The notes: generated by a model not told the origin, from the sequence alone. Positions 1 to 9,160 are shown, counted from the first letter of the stretch. The stretch: DNA of 64,000 nucleotides from Curtobacterium sp. HSID17257 (GCF_003989515.1 NZ_RBLU01000002.1:1-64000); one strand, 5' to 3'. Program-made: numbers and translations.

Positions 1-40
1 CCGCCGTGACCGCGACCGCCCTCCCCCGGGCGACCGCCGC

Positions 41-84
41 CGGACGGGAGGCGCGGGGCGGGCCCGAGCCGCGCCTCCCGTCCG
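41..84. terminator. GC-rich perfect hairpin, terminator-like
   Basis: A 16-bp perfect inverted repeat (arms 41-56 and 69-84, 12-nt loop) whose arm contains GGACGGGAGGCGCGG. It lies upstream of the tatC promoter, so it probably ends transcription of the gene left of the window. Related arms recur at 9161, 53507 and, more weakly, 60231. Confidence 0.7.
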
Positions 85-137
85 ACGGTCCTCCTGTGGG
101 TCCGCCGCCGACGGCCCGACTGTCGGTCCCGGTCCCG

Positions 138-143
138 TAGGAT
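138..143 (+). promoter_or_regulatory. Putative -10 box of a leaderless tatC transcript
   Basis: TAGGAT ends 6 nt before the ATG at 150, and no Shine-Dalgarno sequence is present. This spacing places the transcription start at or next to the start codon, the usual arrangement of leaderless actinobacterial genes. No convincing -35 was seen. Confidence 0.5.
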
Positions 144-149
144 CGGGCC

Positions 150-971
150 ATGGCTTCGACGACCGCGAGCGGGCGAGCGGGGCGACCAGGCCGTCCGAAG
201 AAGGACACCGAGGGTCGCATGTCGCTCGGGCAGCACCTGATCGAGCTGCGGAACCGTCTCTTCAAGGCCGTCCTCGCGGTCGCGGTGTGCGCGATCGGCG
301 GGTGGTTCCTCACCCCGTTCGTCCTCGACGCCCTGCGGCAGCCGGTCACCCAGCTGGCCGAGGTCGGCGGCCACACCGCCGAGCTGAACTTCCCCCAGAT
401 CACCGGGGCGTTCGACCTGCGGCTGCAGATCGCGATCACGATCGGCGTCGTCATCTCGAGCCCCGTGTGGCTGTACCAGGTGTGGGCGTTCATCGTCCCG
501 GCGCTGGTCCGGCGCGAGAAGCAGTACGTGTTCGGGTTCCTGGGCACCGCGATCCCGCTGTTCTTCGCCGGGTGCTGGTTCGGCTGGTACGTCCTGCCGC
601 ACATCGTGGGGATCCTCGGCAGCTTCGTGTCGTCGCAGGACACGTCGATCGTCGACGCGAAGGCGTACTACGACTTCGTCATCAAGCTCATCGTGGCCGT
701 CGGCATCGCGTTCGTGCTGCCGGTGTTCCTCGTCCTGCTGAACTTCGTCGGGGTGCTGTCGGCCAGCTCGATCATCAAGTCGTGGCGCGTCGCGATCGTG
801 TGCATCCTGGTGTTCTGCGCGATCGTCACCCCGTCGGCCGACGTCATCTCGATGTTCCTGCTGGCGATCCCGATGACGGTGCTCTACGCAGCAGCGTGTC
901 TCGTGACCTGGCTCCACGACCGCCGGCTGGCGAAGCAGCAGGCGAAGCTCGACGAGGAGTACGCACGCTGA
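150..971 (+). CDS. tatC: Sec-independent protein translocase subunit TatC
   Basis: TatC is the multi-spanning receptor of the twin-arginine translocase in the cytoplasmic membrane; it binds the RR signal peptides of folded precursors. The 273-aa product has the family N-terminal signature (SLGQHLIELRNRL near residues 24-36) after a short basic leader, followed by about six hydrophobic segments, and a charged C-terminal tail. The length is normal for actinobacteria. The start is supported by the leaderless -10 box. The stop overlaps the start of the helicase gene by one base (TGATG), so the two are probably translationally coupled; tatC followed by this helicase is a common actinobacterial order. 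Confidence 0.96.
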   Translation: MASTTASGRAGRPGRPKKDTEGRMSLGQHLIELRNRLFKAVLAVAVCAIGGWFLTPFVLDALRQPVTQLAEVGGHTAELNFPQITGAFDLRLQIAITIGVVISSPVWLYQVWAFIVPALVRREKQYVFGFLGTAIPLFFAGCWFGWYVLPHIVGILGSFVSSQDTSIVDAKAYYDFVIKLIVAVGIAFVLPVFLVLLNFVGVLSASSIIKSWRVAIVCILVFCAIVTPSADVISMFLLAIPMTVLYAAACLVTWLHDRRLAKQQAKLDEEYAR

Positions 972-3412
972 TGACACCCGGACCCACTGCCGCCGAGCGC
1001 TACCAGGCGGCGAAGGTCCGGAACCGCTCGCGCAACCTCGAGCTGTTCCGTTCCGACCTGCGCTTCGACCTCGACCCGTTCCAGGTCGCCGGCTGCGACG
1101 CCCTCGACCATGGCCGGAGCGTCCTGGTCGCCGCACCGACCGGTGCCGGCAAGACGATCGTGGCCGAGTTCGCGATCTGGCTCGCGATGCGGCAGCCGAC
1201 GGCGAAGGTGTTCTACACGACGCCGATGAAGGCGCTGAGCAACCAGAAGTACAACGAGCTCGTGGCCGACTACGGCGAGTCCGAGGTCGGGCTCCTCACC
1301 GGCGACACGAACGTCAACCCGCGGGCCCGTGTCGTCGTGATGACGACCGAGGTGCTCCGGAACATGATCTACGCGGACTCCGACCTGCTCGACGACCTGG
1401 CGTGGGTCGTCCTCGACGAGGTCCACTACCTGGCCGACCGCTTCCGCGGCGCGGTGTGGGAAGAAGTGATCCTGCACCTGCCGACCGAGGTCCGGCTCGT
1501 GTCGCTCAGCGCGACGGTGTCGAACGCCGAGGAGTTCGGCGACTGGTTGCAGACCGTCCGAGGCGACACCGACGTCATCGTGTCCGAGGACCGACCGGTC
1601 CCGCTCGAGCAGCACGTGCTCGTCGGGTCGAAGATGGTCGACCTGTTCGACTCGAGCGGTGCCGCCGCGACGAACCGCGTGAACCCGGAGCTGCTCCGGC
1701 TGGTCGGCGGCGCCTCGCGCAGCGAGCGGCACGGCGGCGGTCACCGCGGTCGTCGCGGTCGCGGCGGCTACCCCGAGCGCCGGGGGCCGCGCACCGAGAA
1801 GATGTACCGCGAACAGATCGCGAAGGTGCTCGACGAGCGGATGCTCCTGCCCGCGATCTTCTTCGTCTTCAGCCGCAACGGCTGCGACCAGGGGGTCCGT
1901 CAGGTCCTGCGGTCCGGCATCTCGCTGACGACCGCCGACGAGCGCAACGAGATCCGCGAGACGGCCGAGTACCACTGCCGGACCCTGCTCGACGAGGACC
2001 TCGCCGTGCTCGGCTACTGGGAGTGGCTCGAGGGGCTCGAGCGGGGCGTCGCCGCGCACCACGCGGGGCTCCTGCCCGCCTTCAAGGAAGTCGTCGAGGA
2101 CCTCTTCCAGCGCAAGCTCCTCAAGGTCGTGTTCGCGACGGAGACCCTGGCACTCGGCGTGAACATGCCGGCGCGCACGGTGGTGCTCGAGAAGCTCGAG
2201 AAGTTCAACGGCGAGGCCCGGGTGCCGATCACGCCGGGGGAGTACACGCAGCTCACCGGTCGTGCCGGACGCCGTGGCATCGACGTCGAGGGGCACTCGG
2301 TCATCCAGTGGTCGGACGGCCTCGACCCGCAGGCCGTCGCGTCGCTGGCGAGCCGTCGGACGTACCCGCTCAACTCGTCCTTCAAGCCGACGTACAACAT
2401 GGCCGTGAACCTCATCGAGCAGTTCGGGCGGCAGCGCACGCGCGAGGTCCTCGAGACCTCGTTCGCGCAGTTCCAGGCGGACCGTTCCGTCGTCGACCTC
2501 GCGCGCAAGGTGCGGTCGCAGCAGGAGTCCCTCGACGGGTACCAGCGGGCGATGGAGTGCCACCTCGGCGACTTCACCGAGTACGCCGCGCTCCGTCGTC
2601 GCCTGTCCGACCTCGAGCGCACGAACGTCCCCGGCGGGCGCGAGGCCTCGCACGGCGCCCGTCAGGAGCGCCAGGCGGCGATCACCGAGGTCCGTCGGCA
2701 GATGCAGCGGCACCCCTGCCACGCCTGCCCGGACCGCGAGGCGCACGCCCGCTGGGCCGAGCGCTGGTACAAGCTCAAGCGCGCCAACGACAAGCTCGTG
2801 CAGCAGATCCGTTCCCGCACCGGTGCCGTCGCGACGACGTTCGACCGCGTCACGGACGTGCTCCTGCAGCTCGGCTACCTGGTCGCGACCGGGGACGGCG
2901 AAGCCACCGTCGCCGCCGGCGGGCGCCGCCTGCAGCGGATCTACGGCGAGCGTGACCTGCTCGTCGCCGAGTGCCTCGAGGCCGGCGTCTGGAAGGAACT
3001 GACCCCTGCGCAGCTCGCCGCGATGGCCGCGACGATCGTCTACCAGCCCCGCCGCGAGGACGCCCCCGGCACCGAGCACGCCCTGCCCCGCGGCGCGTTC
3101 CGGCCGGCGCTCGACGAGACCCTGACCATCTGGGCCCGCCTCGACGACATCGAGCGGGACGCCCGGCTCGCCGGCTCCCAGCCGCCGACCCCGGCCATGT
3201 CCGTCGGCATGTTCCGGTGGGCGTCCGGCTCAGCGCTCGACGACGTGCTCCGGACCCTCGACATGCCCGCCGGTGACTTCGTGCGCTGGTCGAAGCAGGT
3301 GATCGACCTGCTCGACCAGGTCCGGAACGCCGGTGACGACGAGCTCGCCCAGACCGCGCGGCGCGCGACCGACGCGGTCCGCCGCGGCATCGTCGCCTAC
3401 GCGACGGTCTGA
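971..3412 (+). CDS. Ski2/Mtr4-like DEAD/DEAH-box helicase (HelY family)
   Basis: An 813-aa superfamily 2 ATPase expected to unwind RNA. Walker A is APTGAGKT at residues 55-62, motif II is DEVH, motif III is SAT, and motif VI is QLTGRAGRRGID near residues 428-439. A Gly/Arg/His-rich low-complexity insert lies at about residues 240-270 between the RecA domains. A helical C-terminal DSHCT-like region follows, with a CxxCPDRE segment inside it. The frame stays open far upstream within tatC, but the ATG overlapping the tatC stop is the only sensible start, because the upstream translation is a shadow of tatC. The next gene, lnt, starts 12 nt downstream, so a tatC-helicase-lnt transcript is likely. 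The substrate RNA is unknown. Confidence 0.93.
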   Translation: MTPGPTAAERYQAAKVRNRSRNLELFRSDLRFDLDPFQVAGCDALDHGRSVLVAAPTGAGKTIVAEFAIWLAMRQPTAKVFYTTPMKALSNQKYNELVADYGESEVGLLTGDTNVNPRARVVVMTTEVLRNMIYADSDLLDDLAWVVLDEVHYLADRFRGAVWEEVILHLPTEVRLVSLSATVSNAEEFGDWLQTVRGDTDVIVSEDRPVPLEQHVLVGSKMVDLFDSSGAAATNRVNPELLRLVGGASRSERHGGGHRGRRGRGGYPERRGPRTEKMYREQIAKVLDERMLLPAIFFVFSRNGCDQGVRQVLRSGISLTTADERNEIRETAEYHCRTLLDEDLAVLGYWEWLEGLERGVAAHHAGLLPAFKEVVEDLFQRKLLKVVFATETLALGVNMPARTVVLEKLEKFNGEARVPITPGEYTQLTGRAGRRGIDVEGHSVIQWSDGLDPQAVASLASRRTYPLNSSFKPTYNMAVNLIEQFGRQRTREVLETSFAQFQADRSVVDLARKVRSQQESLDGYQRAMECHLGDFTEYAALRRRLSDLERTNVPGGREASHGARQERQAAITEVRRQMQRHPCHACPDREAHARWAERWYKLKRANDKLVQQIRSRTGAVATTFDRVTDVLLQLGYLVATGDGEATVAAGGRRLQRIYGERDLLVAECLEAGVWKELTPAQLAAMAATIVYQPRREDAPGTEHALPRGAFRPALDETLTIWARLDDIERDARLAGSQPPTPAMSVGMFRWASGSALDDVLRTLDMPAGDFVRWSKQVIDLLDQVRNAGDDELAQTARRATDAVRRGIVAYATV

Positions 3413-3423
3413 CGGGAGGCCCG

Positions 3424-5100
3424 GTGCACGTCCCCGACGCAGCCACGCGTCCGCAGGCCGGCGGCCCCACCCCGCGCCGCGGCGTCACCCACCGGACCTC
3501 GCGGACGACGCCGCGATCCGGGTCCGGGCACGGCGTCCTGCCGGACGGCCGACGCGACGAGTTCGCCGCGCTGCCGCTGCGGCTCGCGCTCCCGCTCGCG
3601 GTCGTCGGCGGCCTGCTGTTCGCCCTGTCGTTCCCGTCGCCGGGGTGGTGGTTCCTCGCCTACCCAGCGATGGCCTGCATGCTGCTCGCCGCCATGGGGC
3701 AGCGCGCCCGTCGCGCAGCCTGGCTCGGGTACGTGGCCGGTGCCGCGTTCTGGCTGCCCGCGATCTCGTGGGCCGGACGGTACCTCGGGCCGGTCCCGTG
3801 GCTGGCGCTCGCGCTGTTCGAAGCCGCGTACTTCGCGCTCGGTAGCGTGGCGATCGCCCTCGCGTACCGGTGGGTCGCGCGCGTCCTGCCCTCGACCGCC
3901 TGGCGGGTGTGGGGCCTCCCGGCCGTCGTCGCAGGCCTGTGGACCGGACGCGAGTGGTTCTCCGGGAGCTGGCCGTACGAGGGCTTCGCGTGGGGCCGTG
4001 TCGGACTGTCCCAGTCGCAGGGTCCGTTCACGCACCTCGCCGCGTACGTGGGTGTGCTCGGCGTGACCTTCGTCGTCGTCTACTGCGTCGCCGTCGTGCT
4101 CTCGCTCGCGCTCGTCGTGCCGCGGGCACCCGGCGCCGTCCTCGGCGCACCCGTCCGCGTCGTGGCCGCAGGGCTCCTGGTCGCCGTGGTCCTGGCCGTG
4201 CCCGCCTGGCCGACCCGCGTCGACGGGAGCATCCGCGTCGAGTCCGTGCAGGGGAACGGTCCGGCCGGGTACTTCGACGGGGCACAGCCGGGCGAGGTCC
4301 TGGCCGCGCAGGTCGCCGCGACCGACGTCGAGGCGCGCGGCGTCGACCTGGTCGTCTGGCCCGAGGCCGCCGCCGAGGCCGACCCGCGGCAGTTCACGAC
4401 CGTCGCGGACGCACTCGACGCCGTGGTGGACACCGTCGGGGCGCCCCTCGTCGCGGGGGCGATCACGCAGACGCCGAGCGGGGTGCTGCACAACACCTCG
4501 TTCGTCTGGACCGCCGACGGCTGGCAGTCGTCCTACGACAAGAAACGTCCCGTCCCCTTCGGCGAGTACGTGCCCGACCGCTGGTTCTTCTCGAAGCTCG
4601 CACCGTCGCTCATCGGGCTCCTGCAGCGCGACTACACGCCGGGCACGAAGCCGAACGTCCTCGACGTCGCGGGCATCAAGGCCGGGATCGCCGTCTGCTT
4701 CGACATCGTCGACGACGGCCTCACGTCGGACATGGCGCGCGGGGGAGCGCAGGTCATCCTCGCGCAGACGAACAACGCCGACTTCTCCGGCACCGACGAG
4801 AACCTGCAGCAGCTCGAGATCGCCCGGCTCCGGGCTGTCGAGACCGGCCGGTCGCTCGTCAACATCTCCACGGTCGGTGCCTCGCAGGTCATCGACCCGT
4901 CGGGACGGACCATCGACCGGGTCCCGGAGTACACCGCGACCTCGATGATCACCGACGTGCCGCTCGGGACCGGTACGACGCCCGCGACGGTCGTCTCCGG
5001 TTCCGTGACCCTCCTCGTGTCGCTCGGGAGCCTCCTCGCACTGCTCGCCTGCGCGCCCTGGGGCCGCCGTTCCGCTCGTCCTCGTCGCCGCGCTTCCTGA
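3424..5100 (+). CDS. lnt: Apolipoprotein N-acyltransferase
   Basis: Lnt adds the third acyl chain to the N-terminal cysteine of lipoproteins at the outer face of the cytoplasmic membrane. The 558-aa product has a disordered 35-residue leader, an N-terminal half with several hydrophobic segments, and a C-terminal nitrilase-like domain. The catalytic triad is visible: Glu in WPEAA (about 314), Lys in YDKKRPVPFGEY (about 373) and Cys in AVCFDIV (about 425). A final hydrophobic segment precedes a basic tail. The GTG start has a GGGAGG ribosome-binding site 6 nt upstream. It sits 12 nt after the helicase gene. The 104 nt to rbpA probably contain an independent promoter. Confidence 0.93.
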   Translation: MHVPDAATRPQAGGPTPRRGVTHRTSRTTPRSGSGHGVLPDGRRDEFAALPLRLALPLAVVGGLLFALSFPSPGWWFLAYPAMACMLLAAMGQRARRAAWLGYVAGAAFWLPAISWAGRYLGPVPWLALALFEAAYFALGSVAIALAYRWVARVLPSTAWRVWGLPAVVAGLWTGREWFSGSWPYEGFAWGRVGLSQSQGPFTHLAAYVGVLGVTFVVVYCVAVVLSLALVVPRAPGAVLGAPVRVVAAGLLVAVVLAVPAWPTRVDGSIRVESVQGNGPAGYFDGAQPGEVLAAQVAATDVEARGVDLVVWPEAAAEADPRQFTTVADALDAVVDTVGAPLVAGAITQTPSGVLHNTSFVWTADGWQSSYDKKRPVPFGEYVPDRWFFSKLAPSLIGLLQRDYTPGTKPNVLDVAGIKAGIAVCFDIVDDGLTSDMARGGAQVILAQTNNADFSGTDENLQQLEIARLRAVETGRSLVNISTVGASQVIDPSGRTIDRVPEYTATSMITDVPLGTGTTPATVVSGSVTLLVSLGSLLALLACAPWGRRSARPRRRAS

Positions 5101-5204
5101 ACACCGCGATCTCCCACTGGGAACGCTCTGTGAATGCGCCCCATCGGGATGCAACCCGCGTGGGACAGTGTTGAGGACGGCAGACGAGCGAGAGGAGCAC
5201 ACAC

Positions 5205-5555
5205 ATGGCTGATCGGAGTCTCCGCGGGATGCGGCTCGGGAGCCAGAGTCTCCAGAGCGAGGAGGGCGTCGAGCTCTCCGACCGGAAGCGCGCGGTGTAC
5301 CAGACCCCGTCGGGGGAGACGTTCGACGTCGTCTTCTCCGCCGAGGCCGACGTACCGCAGACGTGGTCGGAACCCCGGACGGGGCGCGAAGGACGACTGC
5401 TCGGCGACGACGGGATCCCCGTCGAGGTCGCTGCTGAGGACGTCAAGGCGCCGAGGACCCACTGGGACATGCTGCTCGAGCGACGCTCGCGCGAGGAGCT
5501 CGAGGAACTGCTCGAGGAGCGCCTGGCGTTCCTGCGCGCACGACGCGGCGCCTGA
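5205..5555 (+). CDS. rbpA: RNA polymerase-binding protein RbpA
   Basis: RbpA is an actinobacterial transcription factor that binds RNA polymerase and group 1/2 sigma factors and stabilises the open promoter complex. The 116-aa product carries the family N-terminus (MADRSLRGMRLG) and the conserved C-terminal sigma-interaction region THWDMLLERRSREELEELL (about residues 84-102) with a basic end. The middle barrel has no cysteines, unlike zinc-binding RbpA forms. A GAGAGGAG ribosome-binding site precedes the ATG. It is followed directly by a strong convergent terminator. Confidence 0.95.
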   Translation: MADRSLRGMRLGSQSLQSEEGVELSDRKRAVYQTPSGETFDVVFSAEADVPQTWSEPRTGREGRLLGDDGIPVEVAAEDVKAPRTHWDMLLERRSREELEELLEERLAFLRARRGA

Positions 5556-5574
5556 ACCGCAGCTCCCGTACACG

Positions 5575-5616
5575 ACGACGACGCCCGCCCCGGGATCCCG
5601 GGGCGGGCGTCGTCGT
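5575..5616. terminator. Bidirectional terminator between rbpA and the SPFH gene
   Basis: A perfect 20-bp inverted repeat (5575-5594 and 5597-5616) with an AT centre, lying 20 nt past the rbpA stop and 14 nt from the end of the convergent SPFH gene. The arms read ACGACGACGCCCGCCCCGGG. Its position serves both transcription units. Confidence 0.85.
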
Positions 5617-5629
5617 GTCGTGGCTCGGG

Positions 5630-6808
5630 CTACTGTGCGCGCTGCTGGTCGTCGCCCGAACGCTGCTGTCCGCCGTCGAGGTCCGCCTGCGAGGCGTCGT
5701 CCGCGGCCGCGAGGTGCGCGTCGACGCTGCGGTCGGACTCGGCGAGTCGCTCGTCGAGCGCTGCGTCCGGCACGATGTCCGCGGCCGTGGCGTTCGGCCG
5801 CGGGTTCGCCGCTGCGGCGCCGTCCGCCGTCGCGGTGTTCGCCAGGCTCTCGTTGGCGAGCTTCGAGATGCGGGACAGGAAGTCCGTGCCGCCGGCTCCG
5901 GCGACGGGACCGCTGCCGGTGCGACCGGCGGTGAAGCCCTTGGCGATCCCGGACAGCGCGTCCGTGAACTCGCTCGGGATCATCCACAGCTTGTTCGCGG
6001 TGCCCTCGGCGATCTTCGGCAGGGTCTGCAGGTACTGGTACGACAGCAGCTTGTCGTCCGGGTCACCCGTGTGGATCGCCTCGAACACGGTCGCGATGGC
6101 CTGCGCCTCACCCTCGGCGCGGAGCACCTGGGCCTTCGCGTCACCCTCGGCGGCGAGGATCGCGGCCTGCCGCTGACCCTCGGCCTCGAGGATCTGCGAC
6201 TGCTTCGTGCCCTCGGCCTGCAGGATCGCGGCACGACGGCTCCGCTCGGCACGGAGCTGCTGCTCCATGGCGTCCTGGATCGACACGGGCGGCTCGATCG
6301 CCTTGAGCTCGACGCGACCGACCCGGATGCCCCACTTGCCGGTCGCCTCGTCGAGGACGACGCGCAGCTGGCCGTTGATGTTGTCGCGGCTCGTCAGCGC
6401 CTCCTCGAGGTTGAGGCCACCGACGACGTTGCGGAGCGTGGTCGTGGTGAGCTGCTCGACCGCGCCCAGGTAGTTCGCGATCTCGTAGGTCGCGGCGCGT
6501 GCGTCGGTCACCTGGAAGTAGACGACGGTGTCGATCGACACCACCAGGTTGTCCTCGGTGATCACCGGCTGCGGCGGGAAGGACACGACCTGCTCGCGCA
6601 TGTCGATGAGCGGGCGGAGTCGGTCGATGAACGGCACCAGGATGTTGAGCCCCGGGCTGAGGGTCTTGTGGTACTTGCCGAGGCGTTCGACGATCCCGGC
6701 CGTCGCCTGCGGCACGATGCGGATCGCGCGGGACAGGACGACGATCACGAAGATCACGACGACGAGGACGAGGACGATCAGGGCGATCGTCCCGGCTGAG
6801 ATGGTCAC
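5630..6808 (-). CDS. SPFH/Band 7 (stomatin-like, QmcA-type) membrane protein
   Basis: A 392-aa protein with one N-terminal transmembrane segment (about residues 6-28), then a Band 7/PHB domain starting at ATAGIVERLGKYHKTL and a helical stretch of AEG(D/E/Q) repeats typical of stomatin-like proteins. The C-terminal 80 residues are Ala/Asp-rich and probably disordered. Such proteins assemble into large membrane rings and interact with NfeD partners and proteases. The GTG start overlaps the stop of the upstream nfeD-like gene (GTGA) and has a GAGAAAGGG ribosome-binding site, which fixes the start even though the frame continues further upstream. Confidence 0.9.
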   Translation of the reverse strand: MTISAGTIALIVLVLVVVIFVIVVLSRAIRIVPQATAGIVERLGKYHKTLSPGLNILVPFIDRLRPLIDMREQVVSFPPQPVITEDNLVVSIDTVVYFQVTDARAATYEIANYLGAVEQLTTTTLRNVVGGLNLEEALTSRDNINGQLRVVLDEATGKWGIRVGRVELKAIEPPVSIQDAMEQQLRAERSRRAAILQAEGTKQSQILEAEGQRQAAILAAEGDAKAQVLRAEGEAQAIATVFEAIHTGDPDDKLLSYQYLQTLPKIAEGTANKLWMIPSEFTDALSGIAKGFTAGRTGSGPVAGAGGTDFLSRISKLANESLANTATADGAAAANPRPNATAADIVPDAALDERLAESDRSVDAHLAAADDASQADLDGGQQRSGDDQQRAQ

Positions 6809-7275
6809 GAGGTGGCCCTTTCTCCGAGGCGGACGACCGCGGTCGACCCCTCGATCGACTCGACGACCACGGGGGTGCCGAGCGGCGGTGTGCGGTCGGG
6901 GGAGCCAGCGGCGAGCCGGGCGCTCCAGGTCTCGCCGTTCGCGAGACGGACCTGCCCGGGCGACGACGACGTGAAGGCCACGGCAACGGTGCCGCGCAGG
7001 CCGATCAGCCCCTCGATGTTGGTGCGGTGCGGGTCGGCGTTCCGGCCGAGCGCCACGAGCAGCCGCGGACGGACGAGCGACAGCAGCACGAGGGCCACGA
7101 CGGCCGCGATGATCGCCGAGAGCCACCACGGGGCGCCGAGCAGCGCGGCGATCAGCCCTCCGGCAGCTCCCGCGGCGAGCATCAGGAAGATGAAGTCGAG
7201 GGTGAAGATCTCGACCACACCCAACAGCAGTGTCAGTCCGATCCAGACGACGGTCTGGATCCAGTCGATGTTCAC
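6805..7275 (-). CDS. NfeD-like membrane protein
   Basis: A 156-aa protein with three or four hydrophobic segments in the first 80 residues, then a soluble OB-fold-like NfeD C-domain (GLRGTVAVAF through VESIEGSTAVVRL). NfeD proteins are partners of SPFH/stomatin proteins, and the 4-nt overlap with the SPFH gene agrees with that. I chose the GTG at 7275 because GGGAGG lies 8 nt upstream and the translation before it looks non-coding. Divergent from the SDR gene. Confidence 0.87.
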   Translation of the reverse strand: MNIDWIQTVVWIGLTLLLGVVEIFTLDFIFLMLAAGAAGGLIAALLGAPWWLSAIIAAVVALVLLSLVRPRLLVALGRNADPHRTNIEGLIGLRGTVAVAFTSSSPGQVRLANGETWSARLAAGSPDRTPPLGTPVVVESIEGSTAVVRLGERATS

Positions 7276-7411
7276 GCGAACTCCCTCCCTCGCATCGCGC
7301 GCTCCGGCGTGCAGCGTCGCGACGGCCGGTCCAACTCCGTTCAACATATCGGGTAACGCTCGGGTCCGCGCGACCGAGGAGGTCGTCGACGGTGCCGACA
7401 CGGGCGGTTGG

Positions 7412-7417
7412 TAGGCT
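7412..7417 (+). promoter_or_regulatory. Putative -10 box for the SDR gene
   Basis: TAGGCT in the nfeD-SDR divergent region matches the host -10 pattern seen at 138. It would start transcription near 7424, about 40 nt before the GTG at 7464. Confidence 0.4.
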
Positions 7418-7463
7418 CGTGCGCGGCCGAACCGGCCACAGCAGCGACCTGGAGAACACGACT

Positions 7464-8225
7464 GTGAGCAACCCCCTCGCCCCCGGATCCCTCGCCGACA
7501 AGCGCGCCCTCGTCACCGGCTCGTCGCGCGGCATCGGCGCCGACACCGTCGGCTACCTGGCGGAGGCCGGCGCGAAGGTCGTCGTGAACTACCGCAACAA
7601 GGCCCGGCGCGCCGAGCAGATCGTCGAGAAGGTCGTCGCTGCCGGTGGCTCCGCGATCGCCGTGGGAGCCGACCTGACCGACCACGACTCGGTCCAGGCG
7701 ATGGTCGACCGCGTCGTCGCCGAGTGGGGCGGCATCGACCTGCTCGTGCTGAACGCCTCGGGCGGCATGGAGGCCGACCTGGGGGAGGACTACGCACTCC
7801 GCCTGAACCGCGACGCGCAGGTCGACATGCTGCAGACCGCCGTGCCGCACATGCCGGCCGGATCGCGCGTCGTCTTCGTGACCAGCCACCAGGCCCACTT
7901 CGTCGAGACCGCCGAGACCATGGACGAGTACGTGCCCGTCGCGAAGAGCAAGCGCGCCGGTGAACTCGCCCTGCGCGAGCTCATCCCGCAGCTCGAGGCC
8001 GCCGGCATCGAGTTCGTCACCGTCTCCGGCGACATGATCGAGGGCACCATCACGGCGACCCTGCTCAACCGCCTGAACCCCGGCGCGATCGAGGGTCGTC
8101 GCCAGGAGGTCGGCAAGCTCTACAGCGTGTCCGAGTTCGCGGCGGAGATCGCCCTCGCCGCCGTCGAGCCGATCCCGGCCGACCACACGAAGCTCGTCGG
8201 CGACACGAGCGGCTTCACGGCCTGA
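7464..8225 (+). CDS. SDR-family oxidoreductase with atypical active site
   Basis: A 253-aa short-chain dehydrogenase/reductase. The NAD(P)-binding motif TGSSRGIG is at about residues 16-23 and the NASGG equivalent of the NNAG loop follows. The catalytic Ser region is FVTSHQAH. The usual YxxxK is absent: the segment reads EYVPVAKSKRAGE, where Tyr and the first Lys are five apart and the second Lys has Val at -4. The GTG start has GGAG 9 nt upstream. The substrate is unknown. The NUDIX gene follows 34 nt later with its own leaderless promoter. Confidence 0.85.
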   Translation: MSNPLAPGSLADKRALVTGSSRGIGADTVGYLAEAGAKVVVNYRNKARRAEQIVEKVVAAGGSAIAVGADLTDHDSVQAMVDRVVAEWGGIDLLVLNASGGMEADLGEDYALRLNRDAQVDMLQTAVPHMPAGSRVVFVTSHQAHFVETAETMDEYVPVAKSKRAGELALRELIPQLEAAGIEFVTVSGDMIEGTITATLLNRLNPGAIEGRRQEVGKLYSVSEFAAEIALAAVEPIPADHTKLVGDTSGFTA

Positions 8226-8259
8226 CCAGCGCCACGGGACGACCGGTAGCCTCGGGCGC

Positions 8260-8715
8260 GTGACAGCGAAGCCCGGCCTGCGACTGACGTCCCGCATCCT
8301 CCTGCTCGACCCCGACGGCCGCGTGTTCCTCATGGACACGCGGTCGCCGTCGTCCGACGGGTCCCACCGGTGGATCACTCCGGGCGGCGGCGTGGACCCG
8401 GGGGAGTCGCACCGTGACGCCGCTGTCCGGGAGCTCCGTGAGGAGACCGGCATCGTCGTCGACGATCCGGGGGAGCCGGTGTGGTCGTGGGACTTCACCG
8501 TGGAGTGGGACCTTGCCGACCACGACCGGGGCCACGCCGAGTTCTACGTCGTCCGGACGCCCGGGTTCGAGCTCTCCGACACCGAGTGGACGGACGACGA
8601 GCGCGTCGACATCCTCGCGTCCCGCTGGTGGACGGCCGAGGAGCTCGACGCGACCGACGAGCCCTTCGAACCGGCGGAACTCCCGCAGCTCGTCCGGCAG
8701 CACCGGGTGGTCTGA
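8260..8715 (+). CDS. NUDIX hydrolase
   Basis: A 151-aa NUDIX-domain protein that hydrolyses nucleoside-diphosphate-linked substrates. The NUDIX box is complete: G-x5-E-x7-REx2EExG fits the stretch GGGVDPGESHRDAA then VRELREETGIV at about residues 45-70. No extra domain is present, so the substrate cannot be named. The GTG start is probably leaderless: TAGCCT at 8247-8252 ends 7 nt before it. Confidence 0.9.
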   Translation: MTAKPGLRLTSRILLLDPDGRVFLMDTRSPSSDGSHRWITPGGGVDPGESHRDAAVRELREETGIVVDDPGEPVWSWDFTVEWDLADHDRGHAEFYVVRTPGFELSDTEWTDDERVDILASRWWTAEELDATDEPFEPAELPQLVRQHRVV

Positions 8716-8839
8716 CCGACCCGACAAGACCGCCACGCCTGCGACGGGCGCATGCGAACGGAATTCGCAGGTATCGCATAGCGTGTGCGCAGACGGCCGC
8801 ACGCAACCCGTGCCAGCGGCCTTGACACGAGGAGCTTCA

Positions 8840-9151
8840 ATGTCCACGAACGGTTTCCCGCCGGCACCGAACACGCCCGGCGCGGCTCCCGCGACGAACG
8901 GCGGCAACGGCCTCGCCGTCGGCTCGCTGGTGCTCGGCATCGTCGCCGTCGTCTTCGGCTTCCTGTTCTCGATCATCGGGCTGATCGCCGGCATCGTCGG
9001 TCTCGTCCTGGGCTTCGTGGCGCGTCGCCGCGGCCTGAGCCGTGGCATGGTGCTCGCGGGCATCGTCCTGAGCGTCATCGGCATCGTCATCGCGATCATC
9101 TTCATGATCATCGGCGCGATGGCCGCCGTGTCGTACATGAACAACCAGTAG
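8840..9151 (+). CDS. Small DUF4190-like membrane protein
   Basis: A 103-aa protein with a Pro/Ala/Asn-rich N-terminal 22 residues, then two long hydrophobic hairpins separated by a basic loop (ARRRGLSRGM). This is the layout of DUF4190-type proteins. The repeated LGIVAVVFGFLFSIIGLIAG and LAGIVLSVIGIVIAI segments start alike, suggesting internal duplication. The ATG at 8840 has GAGGAG 5 nt upstream. The function is unknown. Confidence 0.8.
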   Translation: MSTNGFPPAPNTPGAAPATNGGNGLAVGSLVLGIVAVVFGFLFSIIGLIAGIVGLVLGFVARRRGLSRGMVLAGIVLSVIGIVIAIIFMIIGAMAAVSYMNNQ

Positions 9152-9160
9152 TCGCACACC

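Noticed and set aside
884-3079. Very long minus-strand frame opposite the helicase gene
   Set aside because: Antisense shadow of a high-GC gene: no ribosome-binding site, composition rich in Arg/Gly/Val without recognisable domains, while the plus strand has complete helicase motifs.
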